Both the position numbers and the translations under genes were made by a program. Below are positions 43,734 to 52,970 of a stretch of 64,000 nucleotides of DNA, in pieces (position 1 is the stretch's first letter; the number at the start of each line of letters is the position of its first letter). Location of the stretch: NCBI RefSeq assembly GCF_035207705.1, contig NZ_CP128187.1, forward strand, positions 1,798,001 to 1,862,000, written 5' to 3'. The DNA comes from Maribacter sp. BPC-D8. GTDB lineage: Bacteria > Bacteroidota > Bacteroidia > Flavobacteriales > Flavobacteriaceae. The notes below the pieces were generated by a model. It did not search any database, was not told where the DNA came from, and saw only the letters and a program-made list of their open reading frames with translations.

Positions 43734-45485
43734 CTAAGATATGAAACGAAAATAATCAATCAAAATTTTATCGTTTTTTAATGTAGGCGTAGTAATTTCC
43801 AGTAATTGCGGACGACCGGTTTCATCAAAAAACGTACTTAATTCTTCTTCAAGTTCTTCGGATGAATTTGCCGTTAAATAATCGAAACCATACATCTCAC
43901 AAAGATGCGCTGCCGATAAGGTATGTCTGGTTTCAAAATAGGTTTCAAAAACATCAGAATTCTCCTTACCGGGAAGTATTCTAAATATTCCGCCGCCATT
44001 ATTATTAACAACAATAATTCTAAAATTAGGCTTTAAGTAACTATTCCACAATGCGTTACTATCATAGAAAAAGCTGAGATCACCTGTTATAAAAAGTGTA
44101 GGTGAGTCACTTGCCAAAGATGCACCTATTGCAGTAGATGTACTACCATCTATACCACTTGTACCTCTATTACAAAACACTTTTAGAGTAGGGTTAACAT
44201 TAAATAACTGCGTATATCTAATGGTAGAACTATTTGCCAGCTGCAACATATAATCGTTAGGTATAGCTGCTAAAATATGATTAAAGGCTAAAAAATCTGA
44301 AAACGGAATCTCTTTTAAATAATCATCTCTTTTAAGCTCATATTTCTCTTTTACTATATTCCAATGAGAGAAATAATCACTTTTTAGATTGGTATTGTCT
44401 ACATACATTTCACTAAAAAAATCATTGACCGAAATTTTAATATGTTCTTCTAAACAGAAAAAAGTATTGTTGGCAAATTGACCGCCAATATGCCAATGAT
44501 GTTTTGGAGTATAATTTCTTAGAAATGCTTTTACTTTTTTAGAAACTATGAGTCCGCCAAAAGTGATCAATACCTCTGGCTTCAATTTTTCGAATTCCAA
44601 TTCCGTATCCGCATGCATTTCAATGGGTGCAACTAGTGAATCTATACTATTGAAAAAATTAGGATGATGAATGTTCGATGTAGTTTCTGTTAACACGATA
44701 ACGCTAGGATCATTAGCTAGCTTTTCTAAAACCATATCTTTAATAGCATTAGATGTATTCACCCCTACCAATACCATTTTACGAACAGAAGTATTCCAAA
44801 TATTTCTGTGCTGCTCTAGATCAACAGCATTAACTACCTCAGCAGGTATCGCGCTAATTTGAGGCGATATCGTAGGCGTTGATACTGTTTCATACAACGG
44901 CTCTTCAAAAGGTGCGTTTATATGAATAGGAGTATTAGAGGTCAGTGCAATTTCAAGAGCAAGGTTCAATTGACTATCATTGTAATTCTGCACTTCTTGT
45001 TGCACATCATTTACATTTCTATCTGAAAGCCACTCTGGTTTATATTGCAAAACCTTTGTTGTAGCATGACTGACATCTTGCTTTAGATTAGCAGAATATC
45101 TAATATGATTTTCAAATACATTTCGCTGATTAATCGTTTGCCCATCTCCTATTCCTAATTTATAAATAGGTCTGTCAGCAGAAATAACTATTAACGGAAT
45201 ATTACTAAAATATGCCTCTGCAACTGCAGGGTAATAATTTAAAAGCGCACTACCAGATGTGCACAACACTACCACCGGCTTTTGAAATTGTTGCGCCATA
45301 CCTAAAGCAAAAAATGCAGCACAACGCTCGTCTACAATACTGTAACAAGTAAAAAAAGGATTCTCTGCAAAGGCTATCGTAAGCGGTGCATTTCTTGACC
45401 CCGGCGATATTACAATATTAGAAATATTCTTTGCCTGGCAATGTTGAACAATAGATTGTGCGGTAGGTATTGCGGAGTATTTCAT
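43734..45485 (-). CDS. menD: 2-Succinyl-5-enolpyruvyl-6-hydroxy-3-cyclohexene-1-carboxylate synthase
   Basis: With the ATG at 45485 (MKYSAIPTAQSIVQHC) the enzyme has 583 residues. It is thiamine-diphosphate dependent and joins isochorismate with 2-oxoglutarate. Evidence: the N-terminal VISPGSRNAPLTIAF block, VDERCAAFFALGMAQ with the conserved Glu, and the C-terminal ThDP site region CNRGTSGIDGSTSTAIG, followed by FITGDLSFFYD and NNNGGGIF. Length and motifs match MenD. It lies 49 bases after menF. Confidence 0.94.
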   Translation of the reverse strand: MKYSAIPTAQSIVQHCQAKNISNIVISPGSRNAPLTIAFAENPFFTCYSIVDERCAAFFALGMAQQFQKPVVVLCTSGSALLNYYPAVAEAYFSNIPLIVISADRPIYKLGIGDGQTINQRNVFENHIRYSANLKQDVSHATTKVLQYKPEWLSDRNVNDVQQEVQNYNDSQLNLALEIALTSNTPIHINAPFEEPLYETVSTPTISPQISAIPAEVVNAVDLEQHRNIWNTSVRKMVLVGVNTSNAIKDMVLEKLANDPSVIVLTETTSNIHHPNFFNSIDSLVAPIEMHADTELEFEKLKPEVLITFGGLIVSKKVKAFLRNYTPKHHWHIGGQFANNTFFCLEEHIKISVNDFFSEMYVDNTNLKSDYFSHWNIVKEKYELKRDDYLKEIPFSDFLAFNHILAAIPNDYMLQLANSSTIRYTQLFNVNPTLKVFCNRGTSGIDGSTSTAIGASLASDSPTLFITGDLSFFYDSNALWNSYLKPNFRIIVVNNNGGGIFRILPGKENSDVFETYFETRHTLSAAHLCEMYGFDYLTANSSEELEEELSTFFDETGRPQLLEITTPTLKNDKILIDYFRFIS

Positions 45486-45534
45486 GTAGTTCAAAAATAC
45501 GACCAAAGCGGGTTATTACCCAAAAGTTACTAAT

Positions 45535-46647
45535 CTATTTACCGTCTAGAACACGAAACATGGTATTACTTTTTAAAGCAGTTTCCTCCCACTCCTTCTC
45601 TGGAATAGAATCAGCAGTTATACCACCACCCACATAAATTTCGGCTTTATCTTTAAACAATTGCATACAGCGTAGGTTTACATAAAGTTCTGAAGTTTTC
45701 ATCACACTTCTGTAGGCACTATTCTCTTGATTTCTTTGGTTTCTATTTCTAGATAGCTCTGATTTCATATTTAGTTCGCCTAGAAATCCTGTATAAAAAG
45801 TTCGCTCATACAATTCGTTTTCTAAAATAAACTTTTTTGCATTCTCTAACGGACTACCGCAAACAGCAGGCGTTGGATGAAGCGCTTTTAATACATCACC
45901 AAATTTATTCGGAGCAAAAGTACCTTTCATCTCTGTACGAAGATGCCAAAGTTGACCAGCCTTAACAGACTCGCGTTCAGAACTATTTAGAGAAACAACC
46001 TTATCTTTTAAAGTATCAAAAATGTAATCGGTAACTAATTGCTGCTCATGTATTTCTTTTTCTGCCCAAATTGGTTCAGTATCACCTACTGAGTTCTGAG
46101 TACCTGCCAAAGACATTGTTGTAAATTGAGAACCGTTGCTTTTTACTAAAATTTCTGGCGTAGCACCCATCCAAGTTCCTATTTTTGGATGATACCAGAA
46201 ATAACAAAATGCTTTTTTATATACGTTGAGAATTCGTTGATATACTTCAAAGTAATCGTCTTTACAATCAACTTCTATTTTCCTTGACAAAACCACTTTA
46301 TTGAAGTCACCTTCATCGATTTTATCAATAGCATTCGATATTAACTTAGTATATCTAGATTTCTCTTCAGAATTGTTTTCATGTGAATTATTCTCTTTAG
46401 GCAGAACCTCATGAGACAAATTCAAAGGTACCTTTTCGAGAGCATCCATTTTCAATAATATAGCACCTGAATTCAAATCGAACGGAGCAAAAACGAATCC
46501 GGTTTCAGTGAAATCATTAACCTTATGAATGGCATCATCGTTTTGAAAAACACCGACTAATTCTGTCTCATTAGGTTTGCTATATAATACAAACGGTAAC
46601 TGCTCTTTCAAGCAATTTGCAGCTCGATCAAAAAGTTCTTGTACCAT
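45535..46647 (-). CDS. menF: Isochorismate synthase
   Basis: A chorismate-binding enzyme of 370 residues. It shows KVVLSRKIEVDC, the ATPEILVK block, TMSLAGTQ, ALHPTPAVCGSPL (conserved His near 254) and YTGFLGELN, with Glu-rich ends typical of MenF/EntC. It converts chorismate to isochorismate, the entry to menaquinone. Position directly upstream of menD and after a MenI-like thioesterase favours MenF over salicylate or siderophore enzymes. The start lies 1 base after the stop of the thioesterase gene. Confidence 0.92.
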   Translation of the reverse strand: MVQELFDRAANCLKEQLPFVLYSKPNETELVGVFQNDDAIHKVNDFTETGFVFAPFDLNSGAILLKMDALEKVPLNLSHEVLPKENNSHENNSEEKSRYTKLISNAIDKIDEGDFNKVVLSRKIEVDCKDDYFEVYQRILNVYKKAFCYFWYHPKIGTWMGATPEILVKSNGSQFTTMSLAGTQNSVGDTEPIWAEKEIHEQQLVTDYIFDTLKDKVVSLNSSERESVKAGQLWHLRTEMKGTFAPNKFGDVLKALHPTPAVCGSPLENAKKFILENELYERTFYTGFLGELNMKSELSRNRNQRNQENSAYRSVMKTSELYVNLRCMQLFKDKAEIYVGGGITADSIPEKEWEETALKSNTMFRVLDGK

Positions 46648-46648
46648 A

Positions 46649-47071
46649 TTATGCTTTTGGTAATGTAATCGTGGTTAATTTACAAAGAGAAACCAACTGA
46701 CCATCTTCATTGGTAACTTTAATCTCCCATAACTGTGTAGTTCTACCTTTATGTAAGATAGTAGCTCTTGCAAAAACAAATCCTTCTTTTACACTCTTTA
46801 CATGATTAGCAGTGATTTCTAAGCCTCTAACAAAAAACTTATTTCCGTCTAAAAAAACATAAGATGCCGCACTACCAACACTTTCTGCCAATGCAGCTGT
46901 TGCTCCACCATGTAAAACGCCATCTGGCTGATGCACTTTAGGTGTTACGGGCATTTTGGCTAACAAAAAATCTTCCCCTACATCGATGTATTCAATATCT
47001 AAGGTTTCCATCAAGGTATTCTTAGAAGTTTCGTTACAAATCTTCAGAATTTTTTCTTTGTAGTCGTTCAT
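46649..47071 (-). CDS. Hotdog-fold thioesterase, probable DHNA-CoA thioesterase
   Basis: With the ATG at 47071 (MNDYKEKILKICN) the protein has 140 residues. It is a PaaI/YdiI-type hotdog protein: HQPDGVLHGGATAALAESVGS contains the HGG-x-x-x-x-L-x-E catalytic pattern, and GLEITANHVKSVKEG is very close in pattern to YdiI/MenI of Escherichia coli. MenI hydrolyses DHNA-CoA in menaquinone synthesis. Direct coupling to menF (1-base gap) strongly supports this. A longer start 24 bases upstream is less likely. Confidence 0.85.
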   Translation of the reverse strand: MNDYKEKILKICNETSKNTLMETLDIEYIDVGEDFLLAKMPVTPKVHQPDGVLHGGATAALAESVGSAASYVFLDGNKFFVRGLEITANHVKSVKEGFVFARATILHKGRTTQLWEIKVTNEDGQLVSLCKLTTITLPKA

Positions 47072-47135
47072 CCTTTTTTTTGTAAAATTAAGCATTACAT
47101 TACCAACAGAAAAGCCTAACCGAAATGATCAATTC

Positions 47136-47780
47136 ATGGAGAACATAATAAAAAATGTCACTTATAAAACTACCAATACCTATGAGACTTTAAATGAATT
47201 AACTAGCCAAACAAAACAAGTTTGGATTGTTTTTCATGGCATAGGTTTCTTAAGTCGTTTCTTTCTTAAATATTTCAACGAGTTACCAAAGAACGAAAAC
47301 TACATCATTGCCCCACAAGCTCCTTCTAAATATTATTTAAAAAATGAATATAAGCATGTAGGTGCAAGTTGGTTGACAAAAGAAAACACGGCACTTGAAA
47401 CAGCTAATCTTTACAATTATTTAGATGCTGTTTTAGAAAATGAAAAATTACCATCGGATTGTAAAATTGTTTTCTTCGGATTTTCGCAAGGCATATCTAT
47501 TGCTTTACGCTACTTAGCGTATTCTAAAATGACCTGCTCAAAATTGATTCTCTATGCAGGCGGAATACCCACAGAATTAAAAAAATCAGATTTTACCCAC
47601 TTCAAAAAGGATACTGAAATTGTTTCAGTTTTTGGAAACAATGATCAATATATTACCCCAGACAAACTAATAGAAGAGAACAACAAACTTAAAGTTCTTT
47701 TTGGTGATACCATTCAACATATCACTTTTGATGGCGGACACGAGGTTAAAAAAGAAATTATAAATCAACTGGCAGAATGA
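47136..47780 (+). CDS. Alpha/beta-hydrolase, carboxylesterase/phospholipase-like
   Basis: The 214-residue protein has the nucleophile elbow GFSQG (S117), an acid in GNNDQYI (D170) and H202 in GGHEV, and an oxyanion HGIG (residues 34-37). That is the standard triad of the carboxylesterase group. No signal peptide is seen. The last four bases overlap the next start (ATGA), so it is translationally coupled to the GNAT gene. The substrate is unknown. The thioesterase operon is divergent, 64 bases away. Confidence 0.85.
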   Translation: MENIIKNVTYKTTNTYETLNELTSQTKQVWIVFHGIGFLSRFFLKYFNELPKNENYIIAPQAPSKYYLKNEYKHVGASWLTKENTALETANLYNYLDAVLENEKLPSDCKIVFFGFSQGISIALRYLAYSKMTCSKLILYAGGIPTELKKSDFTHFKKDTEIVSVFGNNDQYITPDKLIEENNKLKVLFGDTIQHITFDGGHEVKKEIINQLAE

Positions 47781-48334
47781 GCAACACACCAACTTTAGAA
47801 AATGAACGGGTTATATTGAGTCCGCTGACAATAGACAATTATGAAAAGCTTATTTCTATTGCATCACAAGATAAATTAGTTCAATACTCCCCTTCTGACA
47901 TTGCAACACCTGCAAGTTTAAAAAACTATGTGGAAACTGCATTAGAACAGCAAAAAGCTGGCACTAGTATGCCCTTTATTATTTATGATAGAAAGTATAA
48001 TGCATTTGCAGGGTGCACCCGTTTTATGCATATCAATTCAAAAAATAAAGTCCTACATATTGGCTCTACTTGGATCGGACGAGAATTTCAAGGTACCGGG
48101 TTAAACACCCAAATGAAAAAATTAATGCTAGCATACGCTTTTACTACCATGAATTTCGAAAAAGTAGAATTCCGTGTAGATGAAAGAAATATGGCTTCAA
48201 GAAAAGCTGTTAAAAAACTAGGCTGCACCTTAGAAGGTATACTACGTAAAGATGTTTACCTACTTAATGGTTTTAAAAGAAATACCTGTTGCTATGGTCT
48301 TTTACGAGAAGAATGGCAAAGCAATCAAAAATAG
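47777..48334 (+). CDS. GNAT-family N-acetyltransferase (RimJ/RimL type)
   Basis: The 185-residue protein has the RimJ/RimL layout: LENERVILSPLTIDNYEKL at the N-terminus, IGSTWIGREFQGTGLNTQMKKLMLAYAF with the acetyl-CoA loop, and EKVEFRVDERNMASRKAVKKLG with EGILRKD. Such enzymes acetylate protein N-termini or small amines. It overlaps the esterase gene by 4 bases and converges on the YD-like gene, whose end lies 2 bases beyond. Confidence 0.88.
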   Translation: MSNTPTLENERVILSPLTIDNYEKLISIASQDKLVQYSPSDIATPASLKNYVETALEQQKAGTSMPFIIYDRKYNAFAGCTRFMHINSKNKVLHIGSTWIGREFQGTGLNTQMKKLMLAYAFTTMNFEKVEFRVDERNMASRKAVKKLGCTLEGILRKDVYLLNGFKRNTCCYGLLREEWQSNQK

Positions 48335-48336
48335 TA

Positions 48337-49266
48337 TTACTCTTTAATAACTGTAGTTTCAGCTGGGTAATAGGCAATTTTTCTAGTAGTATAGGTATTG
48401 TCGGGCGTTACAATCTGCTTGATCCAATTACCAACTTCAGAATTATCGAATTGATAAATGTATTCTTTCTTAATAATACCAGCACCTCTCTTTGCTACTT
48501 CAGAAATTAGCATACCCTTTTCATCATATTCGTAACTAGTACGCGTGGTTGGCTCAAATTTCTTCAATTGCGAATTATACTCAAATTCTTGTTGTGCCAT
48601 TAATTTATCATCCATGGTATACACTTCTTCAAAAGCATCATTCTCTTCACCATTTAAATACTCTTTGGTCAAAACAATTCTTTGAGCAGCTTTATTAATA
48701 GGTTTTAGCGTAGATGTACGAATAGATTTTACAGGAGCATCGTTCAATAGATAAGTAACAGTATTCTCTCCTTTAAACTTCTTATGCTCTATAAGCGTAA
48801 TATCTGTACCATTATTATTTGTTCGCTGTATACTAATTAAATCGCCAAACTCATCATAGCCATATATGTACTCATCTAAAAATTCTTTTTCATAAGAGAA
48901 AATACGTTCTTGTATTTTTAAATTATCTGTAGAGTCTATTTCGTAAAAATGAGCGATAGAAGTACTTGCATCAAAAACACCATTTCTATAAGATTCTGAG
49001 CGCTTTTCTAAAAGATCATCATTACTATATTTGTAATAAACCGCATCATAATCTTTGTCATTGTATCTCGTAACTGACTTTGTTAAGAAACCCTTTTTAT
49101 TAAAATCATATTCTTCTTTACCATAATCGGTACTGACCAAACAAGATTTTACATCTCCCATTAAGTCAAAATCCTCAAGGGTAAAGATTTGAATTTCTTG
49201 TCCTCTTACGTTAGAAAAAGCTGTTATAAAAACCGTTAAAAATATAAAATGGTATTTCTTAATCAT
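48337..49266 (-). CDS. Secreted YD-repeat-like protein, function unknown
   Basis: I do not recognise a precise family. The 309-residue protein has a signal peptide (about 1-22) and a sequence of short beta-hairpin units of the type Y-D/N-x(2)-G-x-L-x: FNKKGFLTKSVTRY, YGYDEFGDLISIQRT and YEYDEKGMLISEVAKR. This resembles the YD/RHS-like repeats in small, single-domain form. The C-terminus has WIKQIVTPDNTYTTRKIAYY. It may be a periplasmic or surface protein. A TAATTTTG box lies 5 bases before the ATG. Confidence 0.72.
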   Translation of the reverse strand: MIKKYHFIFLTVFITAFSNVRGQEIQIFTLEDFDLMGDVKSCLVSTDYGKEEYDFNKKGFLTKSVTRYNDKDYDAVYYKYSNDDLLEKRSESYRNGVFDASTSIAHFYEIDSTDNLKIQERIFSYEKEFLDEYIYGYDEFGDLISIQRTNNNGTDITLIEHKKFKGENTVTYLLNDAPVKSIRTSTLKPINKAAQRIVLTKEYLNGEENDAFEEVYTMDDKLMAQQEFEYNSQLKKFEPTTRTSYEYDEKGMLISEVAKRGAGIIKKEYIYQFDNSEVGNWIKQIVTPDNTYTTRKIAYYPAETTVIKE

Positions 49267-49270
49267 ACTG

Positions 49271-49278
49271 CAAAATTA
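49271..49278 (-). promoter_or_regulatory. -7 box for the YD-like gene
   Basis: The minus strand reads TAATTTTG inside GTAATTTTGCA, 4 bases before the ATG; identical to the sequence ahead of the cvfB-like gene. Confidence 0.4.
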
Positions 49279-49318
49279 CTTTATTAATAATAGGGATAAA
49301 AGAATATCATATAAAAGT

Positions 49319-49348
49319 AAAAAGGGACGGTATATACCGTCCCTTTTC
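49319..49348 (-). terminator. Terminator after dnaK
   Basis: GGGACGGTA (49324-49332) pairs with TACCGTCCC (49335-49343), flanked by A and T runs; a strong hairpin 20 bases after the dnaK stop. Confidence 0.88.
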
Positions 49349-49368
49349 TATAATAAATAATAGTTATC

Positions 49369-51270
49369 TTATTTAACCTCTTCGAAATCAACGTCTTCAA
49401 CGTTATCACCTTCAGAAGCACCACCGTCAGCAGTTGGCTCACCTTGAGCAGCACCACCTTGTCCATCAGCTTGCGCTTTGTACATTTCTTCAGATGCAAC
49501 TTTCCAAGCTTCATTGATTTTATCTAAAGCAGGTGCTATAACAGCCAAATCTTTAGTTTCATATGCCGCTTTTAATTCTGCCAAAGCATCTTCAATTGGT
49601 TTTTTCTTATCGTCAGATAATTTATCTCCAAATTCTTTAAGTTGAGATTCAGTCTGGAAAATCATTCCATCTGCTTCGTTCAACTTGTCTGCAGTTTCTT
49701 TAGCTTTTTTATCAGATTCAGCATTTGCTTCAGCTTCAGCTTTCATCTTCTTGATTTCTTCTTCAGTTAAACCAGAAGAAGCTTCAATACGAATATCCTG
49801 AGTTTTGTTCGTAGCCTTATCAGTTGCAGAAACTTTAATGATACCGTTAGCATCAATATCAAAAGTAACTTCAATTTGAGGTGTTCCTCTTTGTGCTGGT
49901 GGAAGACCGTCTAAATGAAAACGTCCAATTGTTTTGTTGTCAGGTGCCATTGGTCTTTCACCTTGTAATACGTGAATCTCAACTGACGGCTGATTGTCAG
50001 ATGCAGTAGAGAATACTTGTGATTTCTTTGTAGGAATCGTAGTGTTAGACTCAATTAATTTTGTCATTACACCACCCATAGTTTCTATACCTAAAGAAAG
50101 CGGAGTAACATCTAATAACAATACATCTTTTACATCACCTGTTAAAACACCACCTTGTATTGCAGCACCTACCGCTACAACCTCATCTGGGTTAACACCT
50201 TTAGAAGGCTTCTTACCGAAGAATTTCTCAACAGCCTCTTGTACTGCAGGTATTCTTGTAGAACCACCAACTAAGATAATCTCATCAATATCACTATTTT
50301 TTAAACCTGCTGCTTTCATTGCACTAGCACATGGCTCAATAGTTCTTTTTACCAAGTCAGCAATTAATTGCTCGAATTTTGATCTTGTCAAAGTTCTTAC
50401 TAAGTGCTTCGGTCCTGAAGCCGTAGCTGTAACGTATGGTAAATTAATTTCTGTTTGTGCAGAAGATGATAATTCAATCTTAGCTTTTTCAGCAGCTTCA
50501 CGTAAACGTTGTAAAGCCATTGCGTCTTTTCTAAGGTCCATATCTTCTTCAGACTTGAACTCTTCAGCTAACCAATCAATAATTTTTTGATCAACATCAT
50601 CACCACCTAAGTGAGTATCACCATCAGTAGCCAATACTTCAAAAACACCATCACCTAATTCTAAGATAGATACATCATGCGTACCACCACCAAAATCAAA
50701 TACTACTATTTTTTGTTCCGTATCTTTTTTGTCCATACCATAAGCTAAAGAAGCTGCGGTTGGTTCGTTGATAATACGCTCTACAGTTAAACCTGCAATT
50801 TCACCAGCTTCTTTCGTAGCTTGTCTTTGCGCATCATTAAAGTATGCTGGTACAGTAATTACCGCACGAGTTACTTCTTGACCTAAATAATCTTCTGCCG
50901 TTTTCTTCATTTTCTGAAGAATCATTGCAGATAATTCTTGAGGAGAATATAAACGACCGTCTATATCAACTCTAGGTGTATCATTATCACCTTTTACTAC
51001 CTTATAAGGTACTCTTCCAGCTTCTTTACTAGATTCTGAAAATTTGTTACCCATAAACCTTTTAATAGAATAAATGGTTTTTGTAGGGTTGGTTACTGCC
51101 TGTCTTTTAGCTGGATCACCAACTTTAATTTCACCACCTTCAACAAAAGCGATAACAGACGGTGTTGTTCTTTTTCCTTCTGCATTTGGTATTACTACTG
51201 CCTCATTACCTTCCATTACGGAAACACAGGAGTTGGTAGTACCCAAATCTATTCCTATAATCTTACTCAT
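49369..51270 (-). CDS. dnaK: Chaperone DnaK (Hsp70)
   Basis: The 633-residue protein has the ATPase domain (1-~385): [42 protein letters not shown] and the linker [15 protein letters not shown]. Then comes the substrate domain with [17 protein letters not shown] and a helical lid. The C-terminus ends in Gly/Ala-rich sequence and EDVDFEEVK, normal for DnaK. It folds client proteins with DnaJ and GrpE. No dnaJ or grpE is next to it. Possible regulatory sites lie at 51347-51392. Confidence 0.97.
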   Translation of the reverse strand: MSKIIGIDLGTTNSCVSVMEGNEAVVIPNAEGKRTTPSVIAFVEGGEIKVGDPAKRQAVTNPTKTIYSIKRFMGNKFSESSKEAGRVPYKVVKGDNDTPRVDIDGRLYSPQELSAMILQKMKKTAEDYLGQEVTRAVITVPAYFNDAQRQATKEAGEIAGLTVERIINEPTAASLAYGMDKKDTEQKIVVFDFGGGTHDVSILELGDGVFEVLATDGDTHLGGDDVDQKIIDWLAEEFKSEEDMDLRKDAMALQRLREAAEKAKIELSSSAQTEINLPYVTATASGPKHLVRTLTRSKFEQLIADLVKRTIEPCASAMKAAGLKNSDIDEIILVGGSTRIPAVQEAVEKFFGKKPSKGVNPDEVVAVGAAIQGGVLTGDVKDVLLLDVTPLSLGIETMGGVMTKLIESNTTIPTKKSQVFSTASDNQPSVEIHVLQGERPMAPDNKTIGRFHLDGLPPAQRGTPQIEVTFDIDANGIIKVSATDKATNKTQDIRIEASSGLTEEEIKKMKAEAEANAESDKKAKETADKLNEADGMIFQTESQLKEFGDKLSDDKKKPIEDALAELKAAYETKDLAVIAPALDKINEAWKVASEEMYKAQADGQGGAAQGEPTADGGASEGDNVEDVDFEEVK

Positions 51271-51346
51271 TTTATATGTTTTAAATTAAGTGCTTTATTT
51301 TACAATCGATTAGTAATTGACAAACAATATGCCAAGCAAGAAAAAC

Positions 51347-51392
51347 TGACATGATGTCATTAATCGTCATATATCAATAAAAATTATGACAT
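51347..51392. promoter_or_regulatory. TGACAT/ATGTCA half-sites between dnaK and the serine dehydratase gene
   Basis: TGACATGATGTCA (51347-51359) is a perfect palindrome with a one-base centre. CGTCAT (51365-51370) and a further TGACAT (51387-51392) follow. Four related half-sites within 46 bases of a divergent promoter region suggest a binding site for a dimeric regulator. Which of the two genes it controls is not known. Confidence 0.4.
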
Positions 51393-51450
51393 TTTAGTAT
51401 AGCTGAAAGGTGTATGAAACATTGTACCTTAGCCTTAAAATAAGATTGAT

Positions 51451-52881
51451 TTGGAAATAGAGAGTATCAGTGTTTTCGATATGTTAAAAATTGGTGTAGG
51501 TCCTTCAAGCTCCCACACGCTCGGGCCATGGCGCGCTGCCGAAAGGTGGTTAGCTCGTTTAAACTCGAAAGACAATCTCGAAAAAGTTGAAGAAGTTCAA
51601 GTACACTTATATGGTTCATTATCGCTAACAGGTAAAGGTCATGCCACCGACTATGCCGTTATGCTAGGTTTATTAGGTGCCGATCCAGAATTAGTGCCAA
51701 TTGACACTATTGACCCATTAATAGATAAAATTAAAAAAGAACATGTTTTACATTTAGATGGTAAGTACAAAATTACCTTTGATCCAAAACAACATATTAT
51801 ATTCAATAGAGCGTTTCTACCTTTTCATGCCAACGGACTAAAGTTTAAGGCAAAATTGAAATCTGGTAAAATCATATCAAAAACATACTACTCCATAGGC
51901 GGCGGTTTCGTTGTTAGCGAAGAGCGAAAAAATGCCAAACGCAAAGTTGACTTATTCAATAAGTTTCCTTTTCCTGTTCAGAAAGGAACCGAACTTCTTG
52001 AATTTTGTAAAAGTGAAAATTTATCAATCTCACAGATAGTTTTACAAAATGAAAGATCCTTGCGTGATGATGAGAAAATAGATTATGAACTAAATCGTAT
52101 TTGGTCTACCATGTTAGAATGCATGTATACCGGATGCCATACAGAAGGAACCTTACCTGGCGGATTAAATGTAAAACGTCGTGCTTTTGAAATGCACAAC
52201 AAGTTAAAAAGTGACCTGCCCTACTCCACACCCAAAGAATGGTTACAAACCATACGACAAACAGAAGTGAAATTTCGTCAAATATTACAATGGGTAAGTT
52301 GTTTTGCTTTAAGTGTAAATAAAGTAAACGCATCTCTAGGTCGTGTTGTTACTGCACCTACAAATGGCAGCGCGGGAGTAATACCTGCTGTATTAATGTA
52401 TTATATGGTCATTGAAAACCATGCAGGTAATTTTGAACATGTAAAACAGTTTTTATTGGTTGCAGGCGAAATAGGAAGCATCTTTAAAAAAGGAGCTACC
52501 ATATCGGCGGCTATGGGTGGCTGCCAAGCAGAAATAGGCGTATCATCTGCAATGGCTGCAGGTGCACTTACAGAACTATTAGGCGGCACACCCGAACAAG
52601 TACTTATGGCGGCAGAAATTGCCATGGAACATCATCTTGGACTCACCTGCGATCCTATTGGCGGTTTGGTTCAAATACCTTGTATAGAACGAAACTCTAT
52701 GGGTGCCATAAAAGCTATTAACGCAGCTGAGCTTGCATTGGGTTCTGACCCATCGGCAGCGAAAGTTCCTTTAGATAAGGTAGTACAGACCATGTGGGAA
52801 ACCGCAAAAGACATGAGTTCTAAATATAAAGAAACTTCTGAAGGCGGATTGGCTGTTGGTGTTTTCTTGAGCGATTGTTAA
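51451..52881 (+). CDS. L-serine ammonia-lyase, single-chain (TTG start)
   Basis: The 476-residue enzyme deaminates L-serine to pyruvate with a [4Fe-4S] cluster. Evidence: [21 protein letters not shown] at the start, [18 protein letters not shown] in the middle, and the cluster region [18 protein letters not shown] with [16 protein letters not shown]. The alpha and beta parts are fused in one chain, as in SdaA/SdaB. The best start is TTG 51451 ([15 protein letters not shown]); a stop lies five codons upstream in frame and no ATG is suitably placed. It is divergent from dnaK. Confidence 0.92.
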   Translation: MEIESISVFDMLKIGVGPSSSHTLGPWRAAERWLARLNSKDNLEKVEEVQVHLYGSLSLTGKGHATDYAVMLGLLGADPELVPIDTIDPLIDKIKKEHVLHLDGKYKITFDPKQHIIFNRAFLPFHANGLKFKAKLKSGKIISKTYYSIGGGFVVSEERKNAKRKVDLFNKFPFPVQKGTELLEFCKSENLSISQIVLQNERSLRDDEKIDYELNRIWSTMLECMYTGCHTEGTLPGGLNVKRRAFEMHNKLKSDLPYSTPKEWLQTIRQTEVKFRQILQWVSCFALSVNKVNASLGRVVTAPTNGSAGVIPAVLMYYMVIENHAGNFEHVKQFLLVAGEIGSIFKKGATISAAMGGCQAEIGVSSAMAAGALTELLGGTPEQVLMAAEIAMEHHLGLTCDPIGGLVQIPCIERNSMGAIKAINAAELALGSDPSAAKVPLDKVVQTMWETAKDMSSKYKETSEGGLAVGVFLSDC

Positions 52882-52970
52882 TTCTGTTTCAAAAAGAAGC
52901 TACTTTTAATTTGTAGCTGTATAAATGGATGTCCTTTTTTTATAAGTCGATATTCCGCTAACTTTAGTAT

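Noticed and set aside
49284..49514. 76-codon minus-strand frame at the dnaK 3' end
   Set aside because: It lies out of frame over the DnaK C-terminus and the terminator; no conserved sequence.
49994..50590. 198-codon plus-strand frame within dnaK
   Set aside because: Long antisense frames are common opposite dnaK because of its codon pattern; no domain is visible.
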